DNA from: Strongylocentrotus purpuratus
Taxonomy: Eukaryota > Echinodermata > Echinoidea > Camarodonta > Strongylocentrotidae
Assembly (NCBI RefSeq): GCF_000002235.5
Contig: NW_022145607.1
Span: 39,980,029-40,044,028 of the forward strand
Reading direction: 5' to 3'
Length of the DNA stretch: 64,000 nucleotides
Part shown: positions 45,760-60,700 of the stretch, piece after piece
How positions within the stretch are numbered: the first letter of the stretch is position 1
Layout of the letters: each line of letters opens with the position of its first letter
Notes under the pieces: generated by a model
Told to the model about the DNA's origin: nothing
What the model saw: the letters and a program-made list of their open reading frames with translations, nothing else
Database searches by the model: none
Position numbers and translations under genes: made by a program

Positions 45760-48700
45760 AACGTTTAGGTTTGTTCTGGACATTGGTTGATATGCGCTCA
45801 AATAAGACCTTTTTATGTCGGCTGCTAGATTTTTGCACCCCGTATTCGATGAGGTATATAATAATCTACATTTCATGTGAGTTTCAGCACATTTAAAGCA
45901 AATGGGAAATCAGCAACGAATGTATTAACCCCCACCCCCTTCTTATACTCTAGACGTTATATGCGCCAAACGTTTAGGTTTGTTCTGGACATTGGTTGAT
46001 ATGCGCTCAAATAAGACCTTTTAATTGTCGGCTGCTAGAATGTTTTGCACCCCGTATTCGATGAGGTATATAATAATCTACATTTCATGTGATTTTCAGC
46101 AATTTTAAGCAAATGGGAAATCAGCAACGACTGTATTAAAGCCCGAACCCCCCCCTTCACCGATATACTCTAGATGTTATGCGCCAAACGTTTAGGTTTG
46201 TTCTGGACATTGGTTGATATGCGCTCAAATAAGACCTTTTTATTGTCGGCTGCTAGAATTTTTGCACCCCGTATTCGATGAGGTATATAATAATCTACAT
46301 TTCATGTGATTTTCAGCAAATTTAAGGCAAATGGGAAATAGCGGCGACTGTATTAAAGCCCGAACCCCCTTCACCGATATACTCTAACGTTATGCGCTAA
46401 ACGTTTAGGTTTGTTCTGCCACATTGGTTGATATGCGCTCAAATAAGACCTTTTAATGTCGGCTGCTAGAAATTTTGCACCCCGTATGATGAGGTATATA
46501 ATAATCTACATTTCATGTGAGTTTCAGCACATTTAAAGCAACTGGGAAATCAGCAACGAATGTATAAACCCCACCCCCTTCTATATACTCTAGACGTTAT
46601 ATGCGCCAAACGTTTAGGTTTGTTCTGACATTGGTTGATATGCGCTCAAATAAGACCTTTTTAATGTCGGCTGCTAGAATTTTGCACCCCGTATTCGATG
46701 AGGTATATAATAATCTACATTTCATGTGAGTTTCAGCACATTTAAAGCAAATGGGAATCAGCAACGAATGTATAATTAACCCAAACCCCTTTTATATACT
46801 CTAGACGTTATATGCGCCAAACGTTTAGGTTTGTTCTGGACATTGGTTGATATGCCTTCAAATAAGACCTTTTTATTGTCAGCTGCTAGAATTTTTGCAC
46901 CCCTATTCGATGAGGTATATAATAATCTACATTTCATGTGAGTTTTCAGCAAATTTAAGCAAATGGGAAATCGGCGACTGTATTAAAGCCCGAAACCCCT
47001 TCACCGATATACTCTACATGTTATGCGCTATACGTTAAGGTTTGTTCTGCCACATTGGTTGATATGCGCTCAAATAAGACCTTTTTTTAATATCGGCTGC
47101 TAGAATTTTTGCACCCCGTATTCGATGAGGTATATAATAATCTACATTTCATGTGAGTTTTAAGCACATTTAAAGCAAATGGAAAATTAGCAACGAATGT
47201 ATAAACCCCCACCCCCTTCTTTATACTCTAGACGTTATATGCGCCAAACGTTTAGGTTTGTTCTGGACATTGGTTGATATGCGCTCAAATAAGACCTTTT
47301 TATTGTCGGCTGCTAGAATTTTTGCACCCCGTATTGGATGAGGTATATAATAATCTACATTTCATGTGAGTTTTCAGCATTTTAAGCAAATGGGAAATTA
47401 GCAACGAATGTATTAAACCCCGAACCCCCTTCACCGATATACTCTACACGTTATGCGCTACCAACGTTAAGGTTTGTTCTGGACATTGGTTGATATGCGC
47501 TCAAATAAGACCTTTTTAATGTCGGCTGCTAGAATTTTTGCACCCCGTATTCGATGAGGTATATAATAATCTACATTTCATGTGAGTTTCAGCACATTTA
47601 AAGCAAATGGGAAATCAGCAACGAATGTATAAACCCCACCCCTTCTATATACTCTAGACGTTATATGCGCCAAACGTTTAGGTTTGTTCTGACATTGGTT
47701 GATATGCGCTCAAATAAGACCTTTTTTAATGTCGGCTGCTAGAATTTTTGCACCCCGTATTCGATGAGGTATATAATAATCTACATTTCATGTGAGTTTC
47801 AGCACATTTAAAGCAAATGGGAAATCAGCAACGAATGTATAAACCCCCACCCCCTTCTTTATACTCTAGACGTTATATGCGCCAAACGTTTAGGTTTGTT
47901 CTGGACATTGGTTGATATGCGCTCAAATAAGACCTTTTTAATGTCGGCTGCTAGAATTTTTGCACCCCGTATTCGATGAGGTATATAATAATCTACATTT
48001 CATGTGAGTTTTCAGCACATTTAAAGCAAATGGGAAATCAGCAACGAATGTATTAACCCCACCCCCTTCTTATACTCTAGACGTTATATGCGCCAAACGT
48101 TTAGGTTTGTTCTGGACATTGGTTGATATGCGCTCAAATAAGACCTTTTTATTGTCGGCTGCTAGAATTTTTGCACCCCGTATTCGATGAGGTATATAAT
48201 AATCTACATTTCATGTGAGTTTCAGCACATTTAAAGCAAATGGAAATCAGCAACGAATGTATAAACCCCACCCCCTTCTTATACTCTAGACGTTATATGC
48301 GCCAAACGTTTAGGTTTGTTCTGGACATTGGTTGATATGCGCTCAAATAAACCTTTTTATGTCGGCTGCTAGAATTTTTGCACCCCGTATTCGATGAGGT
48401 ATATAATAATCTACATTTCATGTGAGTTTCAGCACATTTAAAGCAAATGGGAATCAGCAACGAATGTATTAACCCCCATCCCCTTTTATATACTCTAGAC
48501 GTTATATGCGCCAAACGTTTAGGTTTGTTCTGGACATTGGTTGATATGCGCTCAAATAAGACCTTTTATGTCGGCTGCTAGAATTTTTGCACCCCGTATT
48601 CGATGAGGTATATAATAATCTACATTTCATGTGATTTTCAGCACATTTAAAGCAAATGGGAAATATCAACGACTGTATTAACCCCGACCCCCTTCTATAT

Positions 48701-51700
48701 ACTCTAGACGTTATATGCGCCAAACGTTTAGGTTTGTTCTGGACATTGGTTGATATGCGCTCAAATAAACCTTTTTAATGTCGGCTGCTAGAATTTTGCA
48801 CCCCGTATTCGATGAGGTATATAATAATCTACATTTCATGTGAGTTTCAGCACATTTAAAGCAAATGGGAAATCAGCAACGAATGTATAAACCCCCACCC
48901 CCTTCTATACCTCTAGACGTTATATGGCCAAACGTTTAGGTTTGTTCTGGACATTGGTTGATATGCGCTCAAATAAACCTTTTTATTGTCGGCTGCTAGA
49001 ATTTTTGCACCCCGTATTCGATGAGGTATATAATAATCTACATTTCATGTGAGTTTCAGCACATTTAAAGCAAATGGGAAATCAGCAACGAATGTATTAA
49101 CCCCCAACCCCTTTTATATACTCTAGACGTTATATGCGCCAAACGTTTAGGTTTGTTCTGGACATTGGTTGATATGCGCTCAATAAAACCTTTTTTATTG
49201 TCGGCTGCTAGAATTTTTGCACCCCGTATTCGATGAGGTATATAATAATCTACATTTCATGTGAGTTTCAGCACATTTAAAGCAAATGGGAAATCAGCAA
49301 GAATGTATAAACCCCCACCCCCTTCTATATACTCTAGACGTTATATGCGCCAAACGTTTAGGTTTGTTCTGGACATTGGTTGATATGCGCTCAAATAAAA
49401 CTTTTTATTGTCGGCTGCTAGAATGTTTGCACCCCGTATTCGATGAGGTATATAATAATCTACATTTCATGTGATTTCAGCACATTTAAAGCAAATGGGA
49501 AATCAGCAACGAATGTATAAACCCCAACCCCTTCTATATACTCTAGACGTTATATGCGCCAAACGTTTAGGTTTGTTCTGGACATTGGTTGATATGCGCT
49601 CAAATAAACCTTTTTATTGTCGGCTGCTAGAATTTTTGCACCCCGTATTCGATGAGGTATATAATATCTACATTTCATGTGATTTTCAGCACATTTAAGC
49701 AAATGGGAAATAGCAACGACTGTATAAGCCCCAACCCCTTTCTATATACTCTAGATGTTATGCGCCAAACGTTAGGTTTGTTCTGGACATTGGTTGATAT
49801 GCGCTCAAATAAGACCTTTTAATGTCGGCTGCTAGAATTTTTGCACCCCGTATTCGATGAGGTATATAATAATCTACATTTCATGTGAGTTTCAAGCACA
49901 TTTAAAGCAAATGGGAAATAGCAACGAATGTATAAACCCCCACCCCCTTCTATATACTCTAGACGTTATATGCGCCAAACGTTTAGGTTTGTTCTGGACA
50001 TTGGTTGATATGCGCTCAAATAAAACATTTTTTATTGTCGGCTGCTAGAATTTTTGCACCCCGTATTCGATGAGTGTATAATAATCTACATTTCATGTGA
50101 GTTTCAGCACACATTTAAAGCAAATGGGAATCAGCAACGAATGTATTAACCCCATCCCCTTTTATATACTCTAGACGTTATATGCGCCAAACGTTTAGGT
50201 TTGTTCTGGACATTGGTTGATATGCGCTCAAATAAGACCTTTTTATTGTCGGCTGCTAGAATTTTTGCACCCCGTATTGGGTGAGGTATATAATAATCTA
50301 CATTTCATGTGATTTTCAGCAAAATTAAGGCAAATGGGAATAGCGGCGACTGTATTAAAGCCCGAAACCCCTTCACCGATATACTCTAGACGTTATATGC
50401 GCCAAACGTTTAGGTTTGTTCTGCCACATTGGTTGATATGCGCTCAAATAAGACCTTTTTAATGTCGGCTGCTAGATTTTTGCACCCCGTATTCGATGAG
50501 GTATATAATAATCTAATCATTATTTCATGTGAGTTTCAGCACATTTAAAGCAAATGGGAAATCAGCAACGAATGTATAAACCCACCCCCTTCTATATACT
50601 CTAGACGTTATATGCGCCAAACGTTTAGGTTTGTTCTGGACATTGGTTGATATGCGCTCAAATAAACCTTTTTTATTGTCGGCTGCTAGAATTTTGCACC
50701 CCGTATTCGATGAGGTATATAATAATCTACATTTCATGTGAGTTTCAGCACATTAAAGCAAATGGGAAATCAGCAACGAATGTATTAACCCCTATCCCTT
50801 TTATATACTCTAGACGTTATATGCGCCAAACGTTTAGGTTTGTTCTGGACATTGGTTGATATGCGCTCAAAAAGACCTTTTTATTGTCGGCTGCTAGAAT
50901 TTTTGCACCCCGTATTCGATGAGGTATATAATAATCTACATTTCATGTGAGTTTCAGCACATTTAAAGCAAATGGGAAATCAGCAACGAATGTATAACCC
51001 CCACCCCCTTCTATATACTCTAGACGTTATATGCGCCAAACGTTTAGGTTTGTTCTGGACATTGGTTGATATGCGCTCAAATAAAACCTTTTTATTGTCG
51101 GCTGCTAGAATTTTGCACCCCGTATTCGATGAGGTATATAATAATCTACATTTCATGTGAGTTTTAGCACATTTAAAGCAAATGGGAAATCAGCAACGAA
51201 TGTATAAACCCCAACCCTTCTATATACTCTAGACGTTATATGCGCCAACGTTTAGGTTTGTTCTGGACATTGGTTGATATGCGCTCAAATAAACATTTTT
51301 ATTGTCGGCTGCTAGAATGTTTGCACCCCGTATTCGATGAGGTATATAATAATCTACATTTCATGTGAGTTTCAGCACATTAAAGCAAATGGGATATCAG
51401 CAACGAATGTATTAAACCCCAACCCCTTTTATATACTCTAGACGTTATATGCGCCAAAATTTTAGGTTTGTTCTGGACATTGGTTGATATGCCTTCAAAT
51501 AAGACCTTTTATTGTCGGCTGCTAGAATTTTTGCACCCCGTATTGGGTGAGGTATATAATAATCTACATTTCATGTGAGTTTCAGCAAATTTAAAGCAAA
51601 TGGGAAATATCGGCGACTGTATTAAAGCCCCAAACCCCTTCACCGATATACTCTACATGTTATGCGCTATTTATTAGGTTTGTTCTGCCACATTGGTTGA

Positions 51701-54700
51701 TATGCGCTCAAATAAGACCTTTTTAAAGTCGGCTGCTAGAATTTTTGCACCCCGCATTTGATGAGGTATATATAATCTAATCTAGATTTCATGTGAGTTT
51801 AAGCACATTTAAAGCAAATGGGAAATCAGCAACGAATGTATAAACCCCCACCCCTTCTTTATACTCTAGACGTTATATGCGCCAAACGTTTAGGTTTGTT
51901 CTGGACATTGGTTGATATGCGCTCAAATAAAACATTTTTATTGTCGGCTGCTAGAATTTTTGCACCCCGTATTCGATGAGGTATATAATAATACATTTCA
52001 TGTGAGTTTCAGCACATTTAAAGCAAATGGGAAATCAGCAACGAATGTATTAACCCCCCATCCCCTTTTATATACTCTAGACGTTATATGCGCCAAACGT
52101 TTAGGTTTGTTCTGGACATTGGTTGATATGCGCTCAAATAAGACCTTTTTATTGTCGCTGCTAGAATTTTTGCACCCCGTATTGGTGAGGTATATAATAA
52201 TCTACATTTCATGTGATTTTCAGCAAAATTAAAGCAAATGGGAATATCGGCGACTGTATTAAGCCCGAACCCCCTTCACCGATATACTCTAGACGTTATA
52301 TGCGCCAAACGTTTAGGTTTGTTCTGGACATTGGTTGATATGCGCTCAAATAAGACCTTTTTAATGTCGGCTGCTAGAATTTTTGCACCCCGTATTCGAT
52401 GAGGTATATAATAATCTACATTTCATGTGAGTTTCAGCACATTTAAAGCAAATGGGAATCAGCAACGAATGTATAAACCCCACCCCCTTCTATATACTCT
52501 AGACGTTATATGCGCCAAACGTTTAGGTTTGTTCTGGACATTGGTTGATATGCGCTCAAATAAACTTTTTATTGTCGGCTGCTAGAATTTTTGCACCCCG
52601 TATTCGATGAGGTATATAATAATCTACATTTCATGTGAGTTTCAGCACATTTAAAGCAAATGGGAAATCAGCAACGAATGTATTAACCCCCACCCCCTTT
52701 ATATACTCTAGACGTTATATGCGCCAAACGTTTAGGTTTGTTCTGGACATTGGTTGATATGCGCTCAAATAAAACATTTTTATTGTCGGCTGCTAGAATG
52801 TTTGCACCCCGTATTCGATGAGGTATATAATCTACATTTCATGTGAGTTTCAGCACATTTAAAGCAAATGGGAAATCAGCAACGAATGTATAACCCCCAT
52901 CCCCTTTTATATACTCTAGACGTTATATGCGCCAAACGTTTAGGTTTGTTCTGGACATTGGTTGATATGCCTCAAATAAGACCTTTTTATTGTCGGCTGC
53001 TAGAATTTTTGCACCCCGTATTGGGTGAGGTATATAATAATCTACATTTCATGTGATTTTCAGCAAAATTAAGGCAAATGGGAAATATCGAACTGTATTA
53101 AAGCCCGAAACCCCCTTCACCGATATACTCTAGACGTTATATGCGCAAACGTTTAGGTTTGTTCTGACATTGGTTGATATGCGCTCAAATAAGACCTTTT
53201 TAATGTCGGCTGCTAGAATTTTTGCACCCCGTATTCGATGAGGTATATAATAATCTACATTTCATGTGAGTTTCAGCACATTTAAAGCAAATGGGAAATC
53301 AGCAACGAATGTATAAACCCCCACCCCCTTCTATATACTCTAGACGTTATATGCGCCAAACGTTTAGGTTTGTTCTGGACATTGGTTGATATGCGCTCAA
53401 ATAAAACCTTTTTATTGTCGGCTGCTAGAATGTTTGCACCCCGTATTCGATGAGGTATATAATAATCTACATTTCATGTGAGTTTCAGCACATTTAAAGC
53501 AAATGGGAAATCAGCAACGAATGTATTAACCCCCATCCCCTTTTATATACTCTAGACGTTATATGCGCCAAACGTTTAGGTTTGTTCTGGACATTGGTTG
53601 ATATGCGCTCAAATAAAACTTTTTATTGTCGGCTGCTAGAATGTTTTGCACCCCGTATTCGATGAGGTATATAATAATCTACATTTCATGTGAGTTTCAG
53701 CACATTTAAAGCAAATGGGAATTCAGCAACGAATGTATTAACCCCATCCCCTTTTATATACTCTAGACGTTATATGCGCCAAACGTTTAGGTTTGTTCTG
53801 GACATTGGTTGATATGCCTTCAAATAAGACTTTTTATTGTCGGCTGCTAGAATTTTTGCACCCCGTATTCGATGAGGTATATAATAATCTACATTTCATG
53901 TGATTTTCAGCAAATTAAGGCAAATGGGAAATATCGGCGACTGTATTAAGCCCGAACCCCCTTCACCGATATACTCTACATGTTATGCGCTATACGTTTA
54001 GGTTTGTTCTGCCACATTGGTTGATATGCGCTCAAATAAGACCTTTTAAGTCGGCTGCTAGAATTTTTGCACCCCGTATTTGATGAGGTATATAAAATCT
54101 ACATTTCATGTGAGTTTAAGCACATTTAAAGCAACTGGGAACAGCAACGAATGTATAAACCCCCACCCCCTTCTATATACTCTAGACGTTATATGCGCCA
54201 AACGTTTAGGTTTGTTCTGACATTGGTTGATATGCGCTCAAATAAGACCTTTTTATTGTCGGCTGCTAGAATTTTGCACCCCGTATTCGATGAGGTATAT
54301 AATATCTACATTTCATGTGAGTTTTCAGCACATTTAAAGCAACTGGGAAATCAGCAACGAATGTATAACCCCCACCCCTTCTATATACTCTAGACGTTAT
54401 ATGCGCCAAACGTTTAGGTTTGTTCTGGACATTGGTTGATATGCGCTCAAATAAACATTTTTATTGTCGGCTGCTAGAATGTTTGCACCCCGTATTCGAT
54501 GAGGTATATAATATCTACATTTCATGTGAGTTTCAGCACATTTAAAGCAAATGGGAAATCAGCAACGAATGTATAATTAACCCCACCCCTTTTATATACT
54601 CTAGACGTTATATGCGCCAAACGTTTAGGTTTGTTCTGGACATTGGTTGATATGCCTCAAATAAGACCTTTTTATTGTCAGCTGCTAGATTTTTGCACCC

Positions 54701-57700
54701 CGTATTGGTGAGGTATATAATAATCTACATTTCATGTGATTTTCAGCAAAATTAAGGCAAATGGGAAATATCGGCGACTGTATTAAAGCCCGAACCCCCT
54801 TCACCGATATACTCTACATGTTATGCGCTATTTGTTAGGTTTGTTCTGCCACATTGGTTGATATGCGCTCAAATAAGACCTTTTTAAAGTCGGCTGCTAG
54901 AATTTTTGCACCCCGCATTCGATGAGGTATATAATAATCTACATTTCATGTGAGTTTAAGCACATTTAAAGCAAATGGAAATCAGCAACGAATGTATAAC
55001 CCCCCCCCCTTCTTATACTCTAGACGTTATATGCGCCAAACGTTTAGGTTTGTTCTGGACATTGGTTGATATGCGCTCAAATAAAACATTTTTATTGTCG
55101 GCTGCTAGAATGTTTGCACCCCGTATTCGATGAGGTATATAATAATCTACATTTCATGTGAGTTTCAGCACATTTAAAGCAAATGGGAAATCAGCAACGA
55201 ATGTATTAAACCCCATCCCCTTTTATATACTCTAGACGTTATATGCGCCAAACGTTTAGGTTTGTTCTGGACATTGGTTGATATGCGCTCAAATAAGACC
55301 TTTTTATTGTCGGCTGCTAGAATTTTTGCACCCCGTATTCGTGAGGTATATAATAATCTACATTTCATGTGATTTTCAGCATTTAGCAAATTAAGCAATG
55401 GGAAATATCGGCGACTGTATTAAAGCCCGAAACCCCTTCATATACTCTAGACGTTATATGCGCCAAACGTTTAGGTTTGTTCTGGACATTGGTTGATATG
55501 CGCTCAAATAAGACCTTTTTAATGTCGGCTGCTAGAATTTTTGCACCCCGTATTCGATGAGGTATATAATAATCTACATTTCATGTGAGTTTCAGCACAT
55601 TTAAAGCAAATGGAAATCAGCAACGAATGTATAACCCCCCCCCCCTTCTATATACTCTAGACGTTATATGCGCCAAACGTTTAGGTTTGTTCTGGACATT
55701 GGTTGATATGCGCTCAAATAAACCTTTTTATTGTCGGCTGCTAGAATTTTTGCACCCCGTATTCGATGAGGTATATAATAATCTACATTTCATGTGAGTT
55801 TTAGCACATTTAAGCAAATGGGAATTCAGCAACGAATGTATTAACCCCCATCCCCTTTATATACTCTAGACGTTATATGCGCCAAACGTTTAGGTTTGTT
55901 CTGGACATTGGTTGATATGCGCTCAAATAAGACCTTTTTAATTGTCGGCTGCTAGAATGTTTGCACCCCGTATTCGATGAGGTATATAATAATCTACATT
56001 TCATGTGAGTTTCAGCACATTTAAAGCAAATGGGAAATCAGCAACGAATGTATAACCCCCACCCCCTTTTATATACTCTAGACGTTATATGCGCCAAACG
56101 TTTAGGTTTGTTCTGGACATTGGTTGATATGCGCTCAAATAAGACCTTTTTATTGTCGGCTGCTAGAATTTTGCACCCCGTATTCGATGAGGTATATAAT
56201 AATCTACATTTCATGTGAGTTTTCAGCAAATTTAAGGCAAATGGGAAATAGCAACGACTGTATTAACCCGAACCCCTCACCGATATACTCTAGACGTTAT
56301 ACGCCAAACGTTTAGGTTTGTTCTGGACATTTGGTTGATATGCGCTCAAATAAGACCTTTTTAATGTCGGCTGCTAGAATTTTTGCACCCCGTATTCGAT
56401 GAGGTATATAATAATCTACATTTCATGTGAGTTTCAGCACATTTAAAGCAACTGGAAATCAGCAACGAATGTATAAAACCCCACCCCCTTCTATATACTC
56501 TAGACGTTATATGCGCCAAACGTTTAGGTTTGTTCTGGACATTGGTTGATATGCGCTCAAATAAAACCTTTTTATTGTCGGCTGCTAGAATTTTTGCACC
56601 CCGTATTCGATGAGGTATATAATAATCTACATTTCATGTGAGTTTCAGCACATTTAAAGCAAATGGGAAATCAGCAACGAATGTATTAAACCCCTACCCC
56701 TTTTATATACTCTAGACGTTATATGCGCCAAACGTTTAGGTTTGTTCTGGACATTGGTTGATATGCGCTCAAATAAGACCTTTTTATTGTCGGCTGCTAG
56801 AATTTTGCACCCCGTATTCGATGAGGTATAATAATCTACATTTCATGTGAGTTTCAGCACATTTAAAGCAAATGGGAATTCAGCAACGAATGTATTAACC
56901 CATCCCCTTTTATATACTCTAGACGTTATATGCGCCAAACGTTTAGGTTTGTTCTGGACATTGGTTGATATGCGCTCAAATAAGACCTTTTTATTGTCGG
57001 CTGCTAGAATTTTTGCACCCCGTATTCGATGAGGTATATAATAATCTACATTTCATGTGAGTTTCAGCACATTTAAAGCAATGGGAAATCAGCAACGAAT
57101 GTATAAACCCCACCCCCTTCTATATACTCTAGACGTTATATGCGCCAAACGTTTAGGTTTGTTCTGGACATTGGTTGATATGCGCTCAAATAAAACATTT
57201 TAATTGTCGGCTGCTAGAATGTTTGCACCCCGTATTCGATGAGGTATATAATAATCTACATTTCATGTGAGTTTCAGCACATTTAAAGCAAATGGAAATC
57301 AGCAACGAATGTATAAACCCCAACCCCTTTTATATACTCTAGACGTTATATGCGCCAAAATTTAGGTTTGTTCTGGACATTGGTTGATATGCGCTCAAAT
57401 AAGACCTTTTTATTGTCGGCTGCTAGAATTTTTGCACCCCGTATTCGATGAGGTATATAATAATCTACATTTCATGTGAGTTTCAGCAAAATTAAAGCAA
57501 ATGGGAATATCGCGACTGTATTAAAGCCCAAACCCCCTTCATATATACTCTACATGTTATATGCGCTAAACGTTTAGGTTTGTTCTGCCACATTGGTTGA
57601 TATGCGCTCAAATAAGACCTTTTTAATGTCGGCTGCTAGAATTTTGCACCCCGTATTTGATGAGGTATATAATAATCTACATTTCATGTGAGTTTCAGCA

Positions 57701-60700
57701 ATTTAAGGCAAATGGGAAATAGCGGCGACTGTATTAAACCCCAAACCCCCTTCACCGATATACTCTACACGTTATGCGCTATACGTTTAGGTTTGTTCTG
57801 CCACATTGGTTGATATGCGCTCAAATAAGACCTTTTTAATGTCGGCTGCTAGAATTTTTGCACCCCGTATTCGATGAGGTATATAATAATCTACATTTCA
57901 TGTGAGTTTCAGCACATTTAAAGCAAATGGGAAATCAGCAACGAATGTATAAACCCCCACCCCCTTCTATATACTCTAGACGTTATATGCGCCAAACGTT
58001 TAGGTTTGTTCTGGACATTGGTTGATATGCGCTCAAATAAAACTTTTTTATTGTCGGCTGCTAGAATTTTTGCACCCCGTATTCGATGAGGTATATAATA
58101 ATCTACATTTCATGTGAGTTTCAGCACATTTAAAGCAAATGGGAAATCAGCAACGAATGTATTAACCCCCCCCCCTTTTATATACTCTAGACGTTATATG
58201 CGCCAAACGTTTAGGTTTGTTCTGGACATTGGTTGATATGCGCTCAAATAAGACCTTTTTTATTGTCGGCTGCTAGAATTTTTGCACCCCGTATTCGATG
58301 AGGTATATAATAATCTACATTTCATGTGAGTTTCAGCAATTTAAGCAAATGGGAATATCGGCGACTGTATTAAAGCCCGAAACCCCTTCACCGATATACT
58401 CTAGACGTTATATGCGCCAAACGTTTAGGTTTGTTCTGGACATTGGTTGATATGCGCTCAAATAAGACCTTTTAATTCGGCTGCTAGAATTTTTGCACCC
58501 CGTATTCGATGAGGTATATAATAATCTACATTTCATGTGAGTTTCAGCACATTTAAAGCAAATGGGAAATCAGCAACGAATGTATTACCCCCACCCCCTT
58601 CTATATACTCTAGACGTTATATGCGCCAAACGTTTAGGTTTGTTCTGGACATTGGTTGATATGCGCTCAAATAAAACCTTTTTATTGTCGGCTGCTAGAA
58701 TTTTTGCACCCCGTATTCGATGAGGTATATAATAATCTACATTTCATGTGAGTTTTAGCACATTTAAAGCAAATGGGAAATTCAGCAACGAATGTATTAA
58801 CCCCCACCCCCTTCTTTATATACTCTAGACGTTATATGCGCCAAACGTTTAGGTTTGTTCTGGACATTGGTTGATATGCGCTCAAATAAGACCTTTTTAT
58901 TGTCGGCTGCTAGAATTTGCACCCGTATTCGATGAGGTATATAATAATCTACATTTCATGTGAGTTTCAGCACATTTAAGCAAATGGGAAATCAGCAACG
59001 AATGTATTAACCCCCATCCCCTTTTATATACTCTAGACGTTATATGCGCCAAACGTTTAGGTTTGTTCTGGACATTGGTTGATATGCTTCAAATAAGACC
59101 TTTTTTATGTCAGCTGCTAGAATTTTGCACCCCGTATTCGATGAGGTATATAATAATCTACATTTCATGTGAGTTTTCAGCACATTTAAAGCAAATGGGA
59201 AATCAGCAACGAATGTATAAAACCCCCCACCCCCTTCTATATACTCTAGACGTTATATGCGCCAAACGTTTAGGTTTGTTCTGGACATTGGTTGATATGC
59301 GCTCAAATAAACCTTTTTATTGTCGGCTGCTAGAATTTTTGCACCCCGTATTCGATGAGGTATATAATAATCTACATTTCATGTGAGTTTCAGCACATTT
59401 AAAGCAAATGGGAAATCAGCAACGAATGTATTAACCCCCACCCCTTTTATATACTCTAGACGTTATATGCGCCAAACGTTTAGGTTTGTTCTGGACATTG
59501 GTTGATATGCGCTCAAATAAGACCTTTTTATTGTCGGCTGCTAGAATTTTTGCACCCCGTATTCGATGAGGTATATAATAATCTACATTTCATGTGAGTT
59601 TCAGCACATTTAAAGCAAATGGGAAATCAGCAACGAATGTATTAACCCCCACCCCTTCTATATACTCTAGACGTTATATGCGCGCAAACGTTTAGGTTTG
59701 TTCTGGACATTGGTTGATATGCGCTCAAATAAGACCTTTTTAATGTCGGCTGCTAGAATTTTTGCACCCCGTATTCGATGAGGTATATATAATCTACATT
59801 TCATGTGAGTTTCAGCACATTTAAAGCAAATGGGAAATCAGCAACGAATGTATAAACCCCCCCCCCCCCTTCTTTATACTCTAGACGTTATATGCGCCAA
59901 CGTTTAGGTTTGTTCTGGACATTGGTTGATATGCGCTCAAATAGACCTTTTTATTGTCGGCTGCTAGAATTTTGCACCCCGTATTGGATGAGGTATATAA
60001 TAATCTACATTTCATGTGATTTTCAGCAAATTTAAGGCAAATGGGAAATAGCGGCGACTGTATTAAAGCCCGAAACCCCCTTCACCGATATACTCTACAT
60101 GTTATGCGCTATACGTTTAGGTTTGTTCTGCCACATTGGTTGATATGCGCTCAAATAAGACCTTTTTATGTCGGCTGCTAGAATTTTTGCACCCCGTATT
60201 CGATGAGGTATATAATAATCTACATTTCATGTGAGTTTCAGCACATTTAAGCAAATGGGAATTAGCAACGAATGTATTAACCCCACCCCCTTCTATATAC
60301 TCTAGACGTTATATGCGCAAACGTTTAGGTTTGTTCTGGACATTGGTTGATATGCGCTCAAATAAAACCTTTTTTATTGTCGGCTGCTAGAATTTTTGCA
60401 CCCCGTATTCGATGAGGTATATAATAATCTACATTTCATGTGAGTTTCAGCACATTTAAAGCAAATGGGAAATCAGCAACGAATGTATTAACCCCCATCC
60501 CCTTCTATATACTCTAGACGTTATATGCGCCAAACGTTTAGGTTTGTTCTGGACATTGGTTGATATGCCTTCAAATAAGACCTTTTTATTGTCGGCTGCT
60601 AGAATTTTTGCACCCCGTATTCGATGAGGTATAATAATCTACATTTCATGTGATTTTCAGCAAATTTAAGGCAAATGGGAATATCGGCGACTGTATTAAA